Of a DNA stretch of 64,000 bases, positions 26,031-38,358 are shown in pieces (position 1 is the first letter of the stretch; each line of letters opens with the position of its first letter). A model generated the notes under the pieces. The model was given only the letters and a program-made list of their open reading frames with translations. It searched no databases and was not told the origin of the DNA. A program made the position numbers and the translations under genes. The DNA lies in assembly GCA_963995525.1 (NCBI GenBank), contig OZ023210.1, forward strand, positions 22,775,856 to 22,839,855. The letters are read 5' to 3'. The stretch is from Escarpia spicata (lineage: Eukaryota; Annelida; Polychaeta; Sabellida; Siboglinidae).

Positions 26031-28155
26031 AGTTATAATTACATCCTGCTGATCTCACACCCTCCTTTGTGAATCGTCCTTAGTCATATGTGATACACAC
26101 CATTGCAACGTTTATACAGGAAGACTTCAGTTTGTGGACAAAGAGTTTCCTGTCACCAGACATTTACATTTTTCATGGGGCACATCATTTTATTCCTGTG
26201 TAGGTACTAGGTACTTACCGTGGAATATACTGACACTATCTAGCAGTACACTATAGAGCACTCAAATTTCGTTTTAACAGAGAATGTCATTATGCCAACA
26301 TCACATTGTGAGTCAGCCTACAATGACTCAGACTTAGACAACCCTGGCAGTCACAGCTCAGAGGGGGAGTGTTCCAGTTCAAAAGAATAGATGCAAACTG
26401 GTATTGTTTCCATATTTGTATGATGCGTCATTGTAGATCTACAAAAAACTTACCTGTCTGTCTTATCTGTTTCTTAATTAGTGACAATTTTAGTTGTGTC
26501 ACAATTAAGAATAATTAGCCATTCATATCAATGTTTTCTTGCACAAACCAGTGAACTAACAACTAACGTGGCACTCCTGAATCAGAATGTGAATGTATAT
26601 TATTTAAGCTACGTGCGTGTGTGTGCATTCATGTGAGTGTGCAAACATGCGTAATGCATGCACATACACACATATGTACTTTATAAAACATTTAAAAACT
26701 ACAGTACCCTTCAAAATTTCCACCCAGTGTCTCACATCATTATGTATAACACCCCTAGAAGTACCCCTCCCAGCTGGGTCATTCACCCCAGGAAACCCCA
26801 CCCAGACAGGTGAAGTCATCCAGGTGAAATCGGCCATGCGGAACAGCTGTGGCACAGAGATGCTGTGGATCTCATTATGAATTCATCAGCAGATTGAAAC
26901 GGCACGAGGCAGCAGTTGTCAGAGACAAAACCAACAACGCATCAAGTTCACAGTGATCAATACTTGCTTGTACGTCCACAAAGGAGATGTTCGTTAGCAC
27001 ACCCGGTGCCAGATTCTTGTCCAAGTCAAGAGTTACTAATATTATCCCCAACTTGCTATATTTTGGTTGTTGGGTCAGCTAGAACTAGCTGCTATCTGTA
27101 AAGGTTTTTGTGATTGCAAAAGTAGGATTATTTTATGGTGTTTCTCACCACCCACTATTAAATCAGATTAAGAGTATGACACATTTTTGTGTTAATATAT
27201 TTCCAATGCTGTCACTTGATTATAGTTAATTTTCACATGTTGTAAATTAAGTTGCATATACCCCGTTCTTTAATATGGTACAGTAATTATAATTTTATAT
27301 AGCACAATCATCATTGCAAAAATGTGAACTGATTGTTTCACTGACGGCATTGTCTTATTGGTTTTGTTTTAAAAGATCACTGGTCTCTGACACATTAGTT
27401 TCAGGTTCAGCTAACTACGTGCACTGTGCACTTCTGCCTGATATCCTTTATGCAAAATCTGTGTAACTGGTCATTTCTGAGAACCACTATGAGCCTAGCC
27501 TGAGGACTCATTTCTTGGACATTTTACAAATGTATGAACATCTTGAACTATGCCAATGGAGGTTTGCATTCTTTCTTTCTTACAATCTGCCCATATGTTG
27601 TTAGCACGAGCACGGTTCATTATATTTCTAATCACGATCACTATTCATAATTCCTATACATCATAATTATTGCATTTACTAACGCGTCCTCTGACATAAC
27701 GCAACTGCCTGCATGTGCACTGGTGCGGTAAATGTGATTTCCTGTACTCTAACTAACAACACCAACACTACTTACAGCACATTCTCTGAGTAAACAGGAT
27801 TTAGTCACAGCTAGGGTAACTTTAGGGCTTATACCTGTGAATACTGTGAATACACCCCCACCCTCCCCTGGGCAGCAGTAATGACAATAAAGTGCTACCT
27901 GTCTATTGTCTGCAACCAGTGTTGAGTGACTGTGGGTCTTAGTGTCTCTGGTCAGCTCAGTTCCCAAAGAGTTGAATAGGAAGCACTACTGTGAAACAGC
28001 AGTACAGGTGTATTGTTAAAACATAATTATCTATCTTTTTCGGTCACAAACAGCCAGTGCTGTGGATCGATAGCTGTACTGCATCCGATGACTCACCAGC
28101 TAGCATGAATTTCCGTTAGGCCAGGTACACACATAAGGAAGACTGTACATCGTAC
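26031..28155. other. intergenic, nothing recognised
   Basis: CpG-poor sequence without exon-like frames. A short TGTG/GCATG run lies near 26610-26670. Confidence 0.45.
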
Positions 28156-28157
28156 AT

Positions 28158-28228
28158 GATTGTTCTTCAGTCGGTTTGGTGCTCATCTCTTGACCAAACG
28201 GTACATGGTTCAAACCCTCTTGACCAAT
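28158..28228 (+). repeat. tRNA-like fragment
   Basis: CGGTTTGGTGCTC is followed 30 bases later by a canonical box B, GGTTCAAACCC. It lies head to tail-end against the inverted SINE that follows. It lacks pairing for a convincing acceptor stem, so I treat it as a SINE head and not a tRNA gene. Confidence 0.4.
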
Positions 28229-28239
28229 ACAGGAATTCA

Positions 28240-28528
28240 ATTAAACCTGGATACAACTTGCTGACTCGTCTAAGCACTTTACTCCCTGGCAGACCTGTTC
28301 CACTGAACAGCATCTTGACTTCTCTGGGAAGCATCCAGCCATGCTGCAATTAATGCGCGAAGATTATTCGTACACACATATCCACCACTGTCTATAGCCA
28401 GGTACTCATTTGTTCACTGATACAGATTAAGTGAACGAACTTGACCAAGATTCGACACCACAGCACAGGATTTGAACCCGGGTTCTCTTGGTCGAGAGTC
28501 TGAAGCTTTATTCATTGTACCACTGCGC
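28240..28528 (-). mobile_element. tRNA-derived SINE copy
   Basis: On the minus strand the head has a clear box B (GGGTTCAAATCCTG) near 28470 and CGACCAAGAGAACCC before it. The middle and 3' parts follow the family order (GAGTACCTGGCTATAGACAG; AATAATCTTCGCGCATTAAT; CATGGCTGGATGCTTCCC; CTGCCAGGGAGTAAAGTGC). The terminal GCTATATAA end is decayed. Confidence 0.85.
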
Positions 28529-28989
28529 CCCACTACTAGTCTACCACAGAGACAGAGATGAATAGATAAATTGAGGAAGCTGGAAATATGTCTTTTTGAT
28601 GAGACAACAGCCACACTCGGCGTGGGCCACAATACGGTGAATACCTTTGTTTTATCTGAGGCTGATGTCTATATCAATAACAGAGGAAGTAAATCATCCC
28701 ACGCAAGGTAAACACGTAACCTGTCATCGGCTTACACAGCCTGTGCTATATAAAACTCGGTCGTAGACGTTGTACTTGTAGACGTAGTCTTTTTTATAAA
28801 CATGCACTAACGTAAAAATTACTCCTACGTTATCCCTAGTAAAATTAGGCTGTTTCGTTTTTGGATTGGAACATACAATGCATCGGCAGAGTATACCTAT
28901 ATAAACTAACAACTGCTGCACTGCCACGACAGTGTACACTTACCTATGTTATAACTACACGTGTGGCAGGCTTGAGTGCTGCTCAACGA

Positions 28990-29440
28990 CTGGCGAGTAA
29001 CATCCACAGGATTGCACTAAACACGAGCATTAAATCTTGCGCGAGATATTTCCGCACAGCGATTGTCACCGACTCTCAGTCTCGCTCCGAACGGACGGCT
29101 CAGCTTGTCGACGAAGGTTTCCTATTTCTGCCATCCTATCTCGAAAAAATACACCTGTAGTCTTTGAGGGTACATAACAAGCTGTGATCCCACACGTGCG
29201 CGCAACTCGCCGTCTGTCGTCTTTGTGTTTACCTGGCCCTTCTCAGCCACTCAAGCGCAGCAGACGACAGCCTTCGGTAATGACAAGGCGAGAACACGCG
29301 CCGCCGAGCATCAGCTGTGTGGCAGTCATGTGACACCATCATGTGATAGTAGTAATACGCGCGCGCCGTTCGTATTTTAAGAAATTATACGCGCGGCGTC
29401 ATCACAGACGCGTATAAATTACGAGGGGGTATCGTGAAGA
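28990..29440. promoter_or_regulatory. CpG-rich island-like segment
   Basis: CpG dinucleotides are conspicuously dense (for example CGCGCGCCG near 29360 and ACGCGCCGCCGAGC near 29295) next to CpG-poor DNA on the left. It could mark a promoter of a gene whose exons are outside what I can recognise, or simply unmethylated DNA. No start codon with convincing coding sequence was identified. Confidence 0.3.
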
Positions 29441-29615
29441 TAAGCCCCGGGGTATGAGTTATCTCAAATTGGTTTTATACAATGAAAATAATTGTAAATT
29501 GGGCAGTTGTGCAGAAGTGTTTTAGAAACTGAATCGAGATACAAACGACATATGTGTCAAGACTCAAGTCTCCGGCCTAGGTGTCCTTCTACGTGTTGTG
29601 TCTGTCGCAGGCATT

Positions 29616-29710
29616 GGCGATCATTGCTACCATTGGCGATCATTGCTACCATTGGCGATCATGGCTACCATTTGCGATCATGGCTACCATTGGCGATCAT
29701 GGCTACCAAA
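29616..29710. repeat. 19-bp tandem repeat, 5 copies
   Basis: The unit is GGCGATCATTGCTACCATT. The last three copies carry ATGG for ATTG, and one starts with TGCG. Confidence 0.95.
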
Positions 29711-30096
29711 ACTGCTATTTGTTTTATTCGCTGACATCCTCGGTATTTCCCACTCGATCTTTCCTGTTGTTACTTAATGTTCTAGTTGTTACTTTATCTG
29801 TGCCCTGTGGATCCTGTTTGCTGTTTTCTTATTTTGCATATGGTATTTCTTTTTGTTCTGCTGTTCTAATGATGTCTTAATTACTTTTCTTCCCATGGTA
29901 GTCTCAGCATTCTTCACATTTCTTTTGCTTTTATGTTTTTTTCGTAATCCTTCAGGTATTTGCTCAGCTTCCTTACCTTCTCTTCGCCCTCTCGGCGGTG
30001 AACTGATGGCATCTGAGAGTGCTGTTTTCAAATTTGTTCAGCTTCACCAGCTTCTCACCGCTGTCTCGGCTGAACTGATAACATCCGAAGACGAGA

Positions 30097-30390
30097 GGGG
30101 GGGGGGGGGGGTTGCTGTTGAAATTTTTTCGCCGCAACGCCGCCGAATACTGGGGAGGAGGGGCAGAAAACCATAATTCTGCCTAAAAATTGCACCCATC
30201 TTTCACGATCAGAACAAAAAAACACCTTAATCTTCTCATAAAACATCGATTTCCACCGCCACTGACTCTCTCCACAAAAACAAACATTCACCCTCACATT
30301 TACTGGGGGGCAGAACCATATGTCTGCCCCCACCGAAATTCCAGGGGGCAGCTGCCCCCCACCCTCCGTTCCCGCGCCCATGATTCACAT
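30097..30390. repeat. dispersed repeat starting with 15 G
   Basis: A run of 15 G at 30097-30111 is followed by non-coding sequence that ends in a G/C-rich palindromic block (GGGGGCAGCTGCCCCC, 30344-30359) and CGCGCCCATG. Such GGGGGCAGCTGCCCCC ends occur in MITE-like elements of marine invertebrates. The boundaries are uncertain. Confidence 0.4.
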
Positions 30391-31091
30391 CCACATAGCA
30401 GAATGGGTTGTATATATCACTGTAACACATGTTTCTCAGTTTAAGTAACAATGCTTGATCACATCGTTGCATCGACCATCATTATTATGTTATTAATAAT
30501 CCCAGATAGTTAAACTTATGAATGAACTAGCCTAAGAAGAGTACCATTTGCTACATTATTCAATGTTCGAGTATCCGTTTTCTTTTTGGGATAGTCATGA
30601 TTTTTTCTTTCTATTCAAGGACAAACCTTTTTTCACTTTCCCTGATTATTGAATCTGACATATACTCTATGTTGTAGTCGATATTTTTTATTTTCACCAA
30701 TCAGTACCCTGTCGTCTGTAGTATGTATTACTCATAATTCTTATATCTTATTATAAATTTCAAAATTATGTTTGTTAGGGTTTGTCCACCAATGACAGCA
30801 CCACCCTGATCCGCAGTATTGGAACGGGTGAATAGGGCGCTTGTAACAGTTACGACGGGAAAGGGGAGAAGGAGCACAGAAAGCTGTTAAAATGTCCGCT
30901 TGAGAATTACTGACAGTTTGACACGTGCGTGCTTCCAGTAGGTGTTGTAATGGAAACAAAGGAGTGTGAGTGCTACTTCCGGTGCCCGTTGAACGTGATC
31001 ATTATGTATATAAATGTACAAGTGTACTCTCATATACGGCCTATGCGTTATACACGCATGCAGTATACGTTGTTCAATGCAGTTATCCCAT
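30391..31091. other. intergenic, nothing recognised
   Basis: No supported feature. Confidence 0.4.
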
Positions 31092-31900
31092 GCAGTTCCT
31101 GAGAAGAATGCTTAGAGTATCATGTTCGTTTTTGTTCTTCTTCCCCTTGTTCCCTTGCAAGGTGGGGTCCACGTCACTTGGTAGCTTCTTCTATTTGTCT
31201 TGTCAGTTCTTTCTACTTCTCTCTCTCGTCCGCAATGGCCATCCATTCATGGCTGTCAGCCCTTCCCCTGTCTCGTTTTATCCTGTCGTTCCATCTCAGC
31301 CTTGGTCTTCCTCTCCGTCTTCTGTCACCCTCTTCTATTTTACACGCTCTTTTCGGCAGTCTGTCTTCAACCGTTCTTTATTTTTTCATTCCAATCTCCT
31401 CTCTCAATTCCTTCATCTTCCTTCTATCCTCTCGAGTTATTCTACATATTTTTCTGACCCAGTTGTTTTCTGCTATGTGTATTTTCTCCTCATGTCGTTT
31501 TGTCAGTGCCAGTGTTCCCAACGCATACATACAGACTGGTACAACGCAAACTTCCAATACTTTTCCTTTCAGTTGTTTCTTAAGTTTTCTGTCCCACACA
31601 ATGCCTTCTACGATCTTCCATGCTGCTGCTCCTGCTTGCACCCTCCTGTGTATTTCTTTACTATCTCTTCCATCTTCACACGTTGTACCGCCCATATATA
31701 CAAAGCTGTTCACTTGTTTAATGGTCTTTCCGTCAACAACTACATGCAGATCTACATCCTGTTCACCTATCTTAGAGTATCATGGGTAGAAACAAAAACC
31801 AATGAAGAAATCCTTCGAACAACAAATACTAAAAGAAAGATTATAAGCAACACTAGGAAACAACAAGCAGGGTTTATGGGCCGTGTAATAAAAAAGTAAA
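31092..31900 (+). pseudogene. LINE 3' fragment split by another LINE
   Basis: Plus-strand sequence at 31092-31124 encodes FLRRMLRVS. After the insertion at 31125-31770 it resumes at 31771 with LRVSWVETKTNEEIL and a RQQAGFMGRV-like stretch. This is the L-R-I-SW---TNEE-L pattern found after the reverse transcriptase in CR1-like and other LINEs. Further degenerate C-terminal sequence may extend to about 32060. It was already a LINE relic when it served as a target for the second insertion. Confidence 0.65.
31125..31770 (-). mobile_element. 5'-truncated LINE insertion with 14-bp target duplication
   Basis: CTTAGAGTATCATG lies on both sides (31111-31124 and 31771-31784), a clean 14-bp target site duplication. 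The minus-strand open frame at 31378-31713 (111 residues) encodes the end of a LINE reverse transcriptase region: NSFVYMGGTTCEDG matches the F-YLG---SEDG motif, and VQAGAAAWKIVEGIV and YALGTLALTKRHEEKI follow the usual order. Sequence down to 31125 encodes a basic tail and a GAAGAAC-rich 3' end. The reverse transcriptase catalytic part was never integrated. Confidence 0.85.
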
Positions 31901-32129
31901 ATTTACATCTGACAACGGGAGAGATTCAATAGCAAAGATGCAGAGGACGGTAGGACAAAAATTGATATTCTAGCAACATGGCTTGGAAGGAGCCCAACAA
32001 AAACGTATACATAAAACCATGAACACTGCAGGGCCATGATCGCTAACACCTGCCACATATATGACAACTACAGAAGAAAAGCCAGTTACAGCCAATGTAG
32101 AAACACCACGGCAAGTTATTATATTGCAT

Positions 32130-32400
32130 ATAGTGCGGTGTCCAGTCTGTTTAAAGGACCGTTAACGGTGCACTGCATTTCACCGCAGGCATACCTGTTC
32201 ATCCCGCCACCCAACTAGACATATTTGGAAAGCCTTCAGTCACGCTGCAATGCTCCTTGAAGGTCATGTATATTCCTTCATTATACAATTATGCCACTGT
32301 CACTACCAAGTATTTATATAGCTGAGGCAACTGATGCAACATGGAGTGGAAGAAATTCCCTAGCTTAGAAACCTAAAATCAATGGTTTCCCAATAGTTTT
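32130..32400 (-). mobile_element. degenerate SINE copy
   Basis: GTGTCCAGTCTG, ACCTGTTCA, GGAAAGCCTTCAGTCACGC and CCACTGTCACTACCAAGTA follow, in the right order, the minus-strand pattern of the SINE family at 17088 and 28240. Divergence is high and the tRNA head is not clear. Confidence 0.45.
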
Positions 32401-33028
32401 GTGTAAATAGTAGTAAACTGCGCTATACGCAAAGCAAATGCGGGGGTATGCGAAATGGTATAACAATAGCATAAATACTATAATCCGATTACTCGAACAA
32501 CTCTCGAATGCTCCGCACTGGTACAGCAACCTGGGCCACATTTTCCATTGCTGGCACGGGGCAAAGCTTAATATCGGTGCTTACGAGTAATGTAGCGTGT
32601 GCCATATGATAATTGTGAATATTGGAACGCATGAGAAGGAAGAGTGGCGTTAATCCATTGATTATTAGATGGTATAATCCACGTTGGCAATTATACTGAT
32701 CCCACGCTCAGATGCATATCCTGTTGACCGAACCCAGCCACATGGTGCACGTCGATTGGTCAGTTAATTGGTCTAGTCGCCGAAGATGATACACCCACAC
32801 CAATTAAGCACGCATGCGCAGACACTCTAAACTTGATTACGTGGGTCACTGAACTGATCCTTTTCTGCCAACGTTTTGAAAAATATTTATTCAACACGTG
32901 TGTGCATTTTCTAAAAACAAGTTGCGTTTATTACGCGTCTAGACCGCCTAATATATCACAATTCTCGTCAACATGTAACACGTTGTGTTAATACGGATCC
33001 TGCGTGGCAATCAGTACAATAGCGCCTG
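32401..33028. other. intergenic, CpG-rich, nothing recognised
   Basis: No exon-like frame or repeat identified. Confidence 0.4.
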
Positions 33029-33262
33029 AGACTGATAAACGAGGCAGAGGGACGTGTCATTAGCGATCAACATACTCCATTGTACATGAAGAAAACCATC
33101 TGAACTGGGCAATGATGCATCCAGTCATAGTTTGGATGGACAGCCAGACTGATAAACGAGGCAGAGGGACGTGTCATTAGCGATCAACATACTCCATTGT
33201 ACATGAAGAAAACCATCTGAACTGGCAAATGATGCATCCAGTCATAGTTTGGATGGACAGCC
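33029..33262. repeat. 117-bp tandem duplication
   Basis: Two adjacent copies, 33029-33145 and 33146-33262, are almost identical; the visible change is CTGGGCAATG against CTGGCAAATG. The duplication is recent. Confidence 0.95.
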
Positions 33263-33799
33263 GGTCAACCCGACGTGGTAACAGATCAATCTATGTGACA
33301 GACTAATGATGTATTCCGCTTTCAAACGACTAAGAACAACTTCGCACGTTGCTTTATACACAGGATATTTTCTGTGCGGTTTCTATGCCAACACACGTCG
33401 GAATAGTTTTAACTTGATTAATGCAGCCGTAAGTAATTGTTTAGGTAAACAAAACGGTCGGAGGACACGGATTGACTTATTGATTTCGTGATGCTGGTGG
33501 CGTTTGGGTGCTTGGTTAACCACGCGTGATGGTGAGACATGCTTCGTTAACTGAGTTCAGAAGTTTACGACGGATTCAGCCACGCGTAACCAACTGTGTG
33601 GATGCTTCGTTCCACCATGCGTTACGTAGGGTGGTGTATGTTTCCTTATGTACGGTTTAAATTAATATTTCTTTTATAAATGCGGCACTGTTTGACATCT
33701 GGAAACTGCTGTTCGAAACAACACAATGTTTTATATTTGTTCAGCCGCCGACAGTGTTAGAACGCGGATATAAGACATGTGGGATTTTCTCAATATATA

Positions 33800-34110
33800 C
33801 ATATATTAAACAAATCTTGACACCTCAGATTGAATAATTTAGCGCATATATAGATATATATATCTGCTAAATTATTGTATATATACATAGAAGGTCAAAT
33901 CTGAGGTGTCAAGATTTGTTTATAATCAAACTGTTTCCAGTAATGTGATTATACGGAACCATCGTTAATATACATACATATATATATATATATATATATC
34001 TTATCTATACATACAAGGTCAAATGCTAAATTATTCAATCTGAGGTGTCAAGATGTGTTTATAATCAAAATGTGATTCCATGTGATTATACGGAACCATC
34101 ATTAATTATA
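33800..34110. repeat. palindromic AT-rich repeat cluster
   Basis: The block AACAAATCTTGACACCTCAG appears at about 33810, is inverted at about 33897-33921 (CTGAGGTGTCAAGATTTGTT), and appears again inverted at 34040-34062. The phrase GATTATACGGAACCATC follows the second and third blocks. TA-rich sequence fills the centres. The structure could fold into a hairpin with a stem of about 35 bp. Confidence 0.8.
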
Positions 34111-36900
34111 CTCTACAATGTCATGTTGCCACCGCAAGTAAAGTAGAAATGGCTTCATTATAAATATAAAAGACGTAAAATTAATAGTTGTGCGTCGTAA
34201 CAATTTAGTTCAAACTAGGCAAACTTATAACAGTTGTAGCCACACAATGAATGTGTGATTGCAATGTCTTATTTGAGTAGGTCTGCAGTCAGTTAATATT
34301 TACATTATCATACAATTGTTCAACATGACGAAGTGTTTAACAGAGTGCTGCACAATATCGAATTTGAGTTCATGTATATAACGAACAACGAACGCAATTA
34401 ATACACAGCGTGTACACCGAACTGATCAGTCGCCTTCGCTCACTTGATAACAATGCCTTATGCGGAATGTCCTAATTCCCGAGAGTGCCTCCGACTTTCA
34501 ATCAGGGTGAACACATGCTCCGGGAAAGCGTCTGGTGATGTTCATTTAGTGCAACCTGTTGGCCGCCCACTGATGGAGTCATTCACACGAGCACTTATTA
34601 AAATTGCATGTGTGACACGTTTGTCGTTCTATAAATCTGATAATCTCGGATGCAGTATGTATGTGGTACTCAAACAGCCCTTTGTGTATCCAGACAACTA
34701 CTAATCTCTTACACAGTAATCTCCTATTACACACTGCTCTCCAATACTAATCCTCCTCATTTGGATTAATTAAAAGTCTCAATTCAAATCAAATTGAAGC
34801 ACGTGTTCAACGTATGCTTTGTCGCGTGCAATGTAGCTTTATGTTACTGAATTACCATACATCCTTTGTTCCAGATTACATATGTAATTACAATACAGTC
34901 TGGCTCTTTGTTTAACTTGTTTAAACTAAAGACAAGATTGTCCATCTTTGCGACCATGTTAGAGGAATGTTTAACAAGATTGCCACTAAAGTTGGAGGAG
35001 TATATATTCTCTAGGCCTCCTGTCTTAATTGAAAATACAATGGACAATAATCGAGTTGATGTGTGGCCATACTGTGTCAACCAATCTGTGTCCACTCTGG
35101 ATAACATGGTGGAAATGATCGGAGAAACGTTGCACTTGCATATAGATAATAACCTACATCCAGTCCAACAAGACACCGTGTCGCCAAGCGAACCATACAG
35201 CCTTCCACGCAGTCATTTGTATAACACCAGAAACATTCAATTGTGTCTCTCTCCTCAAATGCACACCTTGTGTGTTTGTTCACGTGTATGTGTAGGCCGA
35301 CGTGTCACGCATGTACGTGCAAGACATGCACGTCCACACAACCACGCGGAACTGTAAAACATACACATAACCTTAACATGTGGGTCTGGCGCGCCGTCCA
35401 AAAATATCAATATTTTAGTACATCTATGTTACATTTGCAGAGGTAACAAATGAATTACCTTCTATACGTAACACATCAGACGTTTCTGTCGACCAGCTTC
35501 ATCCTGCTCGTGCATATTTAGCAAATGCGAATGACCGTTTTGAAATGTCAGCATGTATCCTGTTAGCGGATCGATATTCCATGCTAATGAGGTTCGATAT
35601 ATATGTGTTATTGTTATGCCAAAATTGTTCCTTATAGTGTACTTGTGTCAACCCGACCTAGGCCGTTGCCAAACTGTAGAACACATTAATGCAACAACGG
35701 ACTGATCTGTTTTATATATATCAGTATTCAATCTATCAGCCAGAGTGGCCGCTCTTTCATGCGCGACTGATTGCTTCATAAACTGAAGATGCCACAGATC
35801 TAATATCGAATACCACTGTTGGAGATTTTAGGAGCACACAGCTCTGTCGATCAGGTGTACGTGCGGTAGTGATAGTAGAACTGTATGCAAAAGTAGAAGG
35901 ATTGTCTTTCTAACAAAACGACCTCAATGCTACATGGTGTTGCCATGCATGCCGTGGGGACGAGGTTCAAAAAAGCACATTCTGGAAGCTGTTCTTCGAC
36001 ATCACGGAGGAACAGGATAGTTCGAACGTACCTCAATTGTTGCATAAGACCACACAGTCGTACACATATATAGGCAGCCATACTTATACGTTGTTTAATT
36101 TATTATACAAAACCAGGCAACATGTAGTCAATTTACACTGTTGGAATATTTACAAAATACCAAACAACAATATTGTGTTCCACCCCGACACCCGACGCCT
36201 ATGAACGTATCCCGCTCTTCAAATCGCTGCTTACGATATCCCAGATCGTCATACAAGTCATAAATCAACCTACCTGACGTCTCACAAGTTCAGTACAACG
36301 TCTCGTCGTATTCCAATAATTGTCACGAAAGTACAAAGATTGTCCGGTCTTCTGCGAGGTGTTCCGAAAGAGGTGTAACCTGCCAACCTCAATTAGCCGA
36401 AACTTAACGAGGATCACTATGTAAACACAACTGCCCCACACACCTACTCGACCTCATCAGCTATATGCACAGACAAACTGCGAGTCGGATCGTATTTCTC
36501 ACGCTAAATCTACACGATATATACAGTGCTGCAGGGCTGTCTCTGCTTCAATTACTGGACAATTATAGACGCTCCACAACAAAGACCGTAGGCTGTTGCT
36601 GACAGCGATATCATGTTTATAATCAATTCAGACTGAACAGTCATGTGTATGTATCTCTCTGTCCCATTGTAGTTGTCCGAGTTTATTTATACCAACCAAG
36701 TTTAATGGTCAAACAAATAAATCAAGAACCGTGGATTAGGTAGAGTTGGAGTAACTGTTATAGTTGCAGGAATTGTGTTAAGAAGATTTTGCTCTACAAT
36801 GTGCAACAAGTTCATGTTTGTGATAGCCTCGGATGGTGTGAGTTGGAAGTGTAGTTATGTTGGCCGCGCATGGTCAATGTGTACGTAACGTTATTCGCCT
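34111..36900. other. intergenic, no gene recognised
   Basis: Open frames at 34444-34704 and 34866-35357 on the plus strand have no recognisable motif, and the second ends in CACG-rich low-complexity sequence. No splice-linked exon was found. Confidence 0.4.
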
Positions 36901-36901
36901 G

Positions 36902-37222
36902 TGGAGCGCAGTAGCACAGGGTAAGAGCTTCGGACTCTCGACTGTGAGAACCCGGGTTCGAATCCTGTGCGGCGGTGTCAAACCTTGGCAAGTTCGTTTA
37001 CTCTAGGTTGCTTCAGTTCACTCAACTGTATGAATGAGTACCTGGCTACAGTGGTGGATATTTGTGTATGAATAGTCTTCGCGCATTAATTGCAGCATGG
37101 CTGAATGCTTCCCATAGAAGTTGAAATGGTATTCGATTGAACAGGTCTGCCAGAGAGTAAAGTGTAAAGCGTTTTGAGCAGTCCCGAGGACTGGATACTG
37201 CGCTATATAAGAACTAACCTTT
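36902..37222 (+). mobile_element. tRNA-derived SINE, best copy
   Basis: A tRNA-like head (GAGCGCAGTAGCACAGGGTA, then GGGTTCGAATCCTG as box B) is followed by about 240 bp of unique SINE body. The element ends AAGCGTTTTGAGCAGTCC...GGATACTGCGCTATATAAGAAC. The GCGCTATATAAGAA terminus is the type shared with CR1/L2 LINE 3' ends, which presumably supply the reverse transcriptase. At least four other copies lie in this window (17088, 28240, 44878 and weaker ones). Confidence 0.9.
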
Positions 37223-37967
37223 TTTACTTCTGGGACATAGGCCTATATTATTTATGTATGCCAAAAAAGGTTACATAACACTAAAATTACATTCGTCGTG
37301 TGCATGCGCGTTTTCTGTATGCTCGTTTCGTTACTTAACGCAAGTAGTGTGTGAACTACCTTTACAAGATTAGGTCAGTAAACAAATTCCTGCACCGTCT
37401 TTATCACAATGATCTGAATACGAGGAACGACGCTGATTGGATTGGCGCAACAAGATCAAACACATTCTTGTACGGATTAACCACCCAAAGACAGTCATTA
37501 GTGATAGGATCAGTAAGATCTGGTTGCTCTAATCTCTATTATAACTAGTACGACGGCTGAATAATAATTAAACTGCCATGTAACACATTGTATTGCTTAA
37601 CAGCAGCACAATACGCTATTCACGCATACTTATCCACGCTACATCAACACTGCCATGAGGTTAATTCATTAATTGAATTCTATTAGTAATAGAAGATATC
37701 ACAAGTTGATAATATATTTAATGTCGATCCGACTAATGTTATTAAGATGGTATTCGTTAAAAACAATCTAATGGGCTGTTTAGACAGCGATCCATTCATA
37801 AGTAATAAAATATGCATTCTACATATAATATTATGTTCCTGGCAGCAGGAAGTACGGGCAGTTACATATCATGGCGTCGTGTAGAGGAGCCAAATGTGAA
37901 CACGACGTCTGGGTCACATTCTTGATAGTTAGGTGCCTGTTTAGTCTTGATCTACAGGTCAATATTC
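37223..37967. other. intergenic, nothing recognised
   Basis: No supported feature. Confidence 0.4.
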
Positions 37968-38030
37968 ACGTACGCGCGCACGCACGCACACACACACACA
38001 CACACACACTCACACACGTAAGCACACGCG
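37968..38030. repeat. (AC)n-rich microsatellite
   Basis: GCGCACGCACG followed by CACACA and CACACGCGCG units. Confidence 0.9.
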
Positions 38031-38358
38031 CGACTTCCGCTTGTTTCACGTGGATGATAGATGAGTTCTATAAATACCATTACAGTTATATATAGGGACT
38101 GTTGCAGGCTACATCTGTGGCGCGAAAAGGTGCAAGAAACACATTCCTATTGTCCGGAGGCCACGCATACCTAACAAGTCGTTGTAGGCATTTGCATCTG
38201 ACATTATTCATACGTGTCCTTCCTTCTTTTTGATTCATTGCGTGGTGGGGACACACCACTCTCCAAAATTATGTCGCGACCCTACACTATTCTCTCTCAC
38301 TCGCGGCTTTTGATATCTCTCTTTGCACCATTTTTTTCATCTTAATTTTCGTCTTCGT

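Noticed and set aside
30970..31899. 309-residue plus-strand open frame and nested frames
   Set aside because: Most of it is antisense to the minus-strand LINE at 31125-31770. Only its two ends belong to a plus-strand LINE relic.
34866..35357. 163-residue open frame
   Set aside because: No motif recognised, the C-terminal part is CACG-rich low complexity, and there is no splice or homology support.
36902..36980. Functional tRNA genes at SINE heads (also 1048, 17340, 28158, 28470, 44917)
   Set aside because: Box A/B words are present, but the cloverleaf is incomplete and homology continues into the SINE body.
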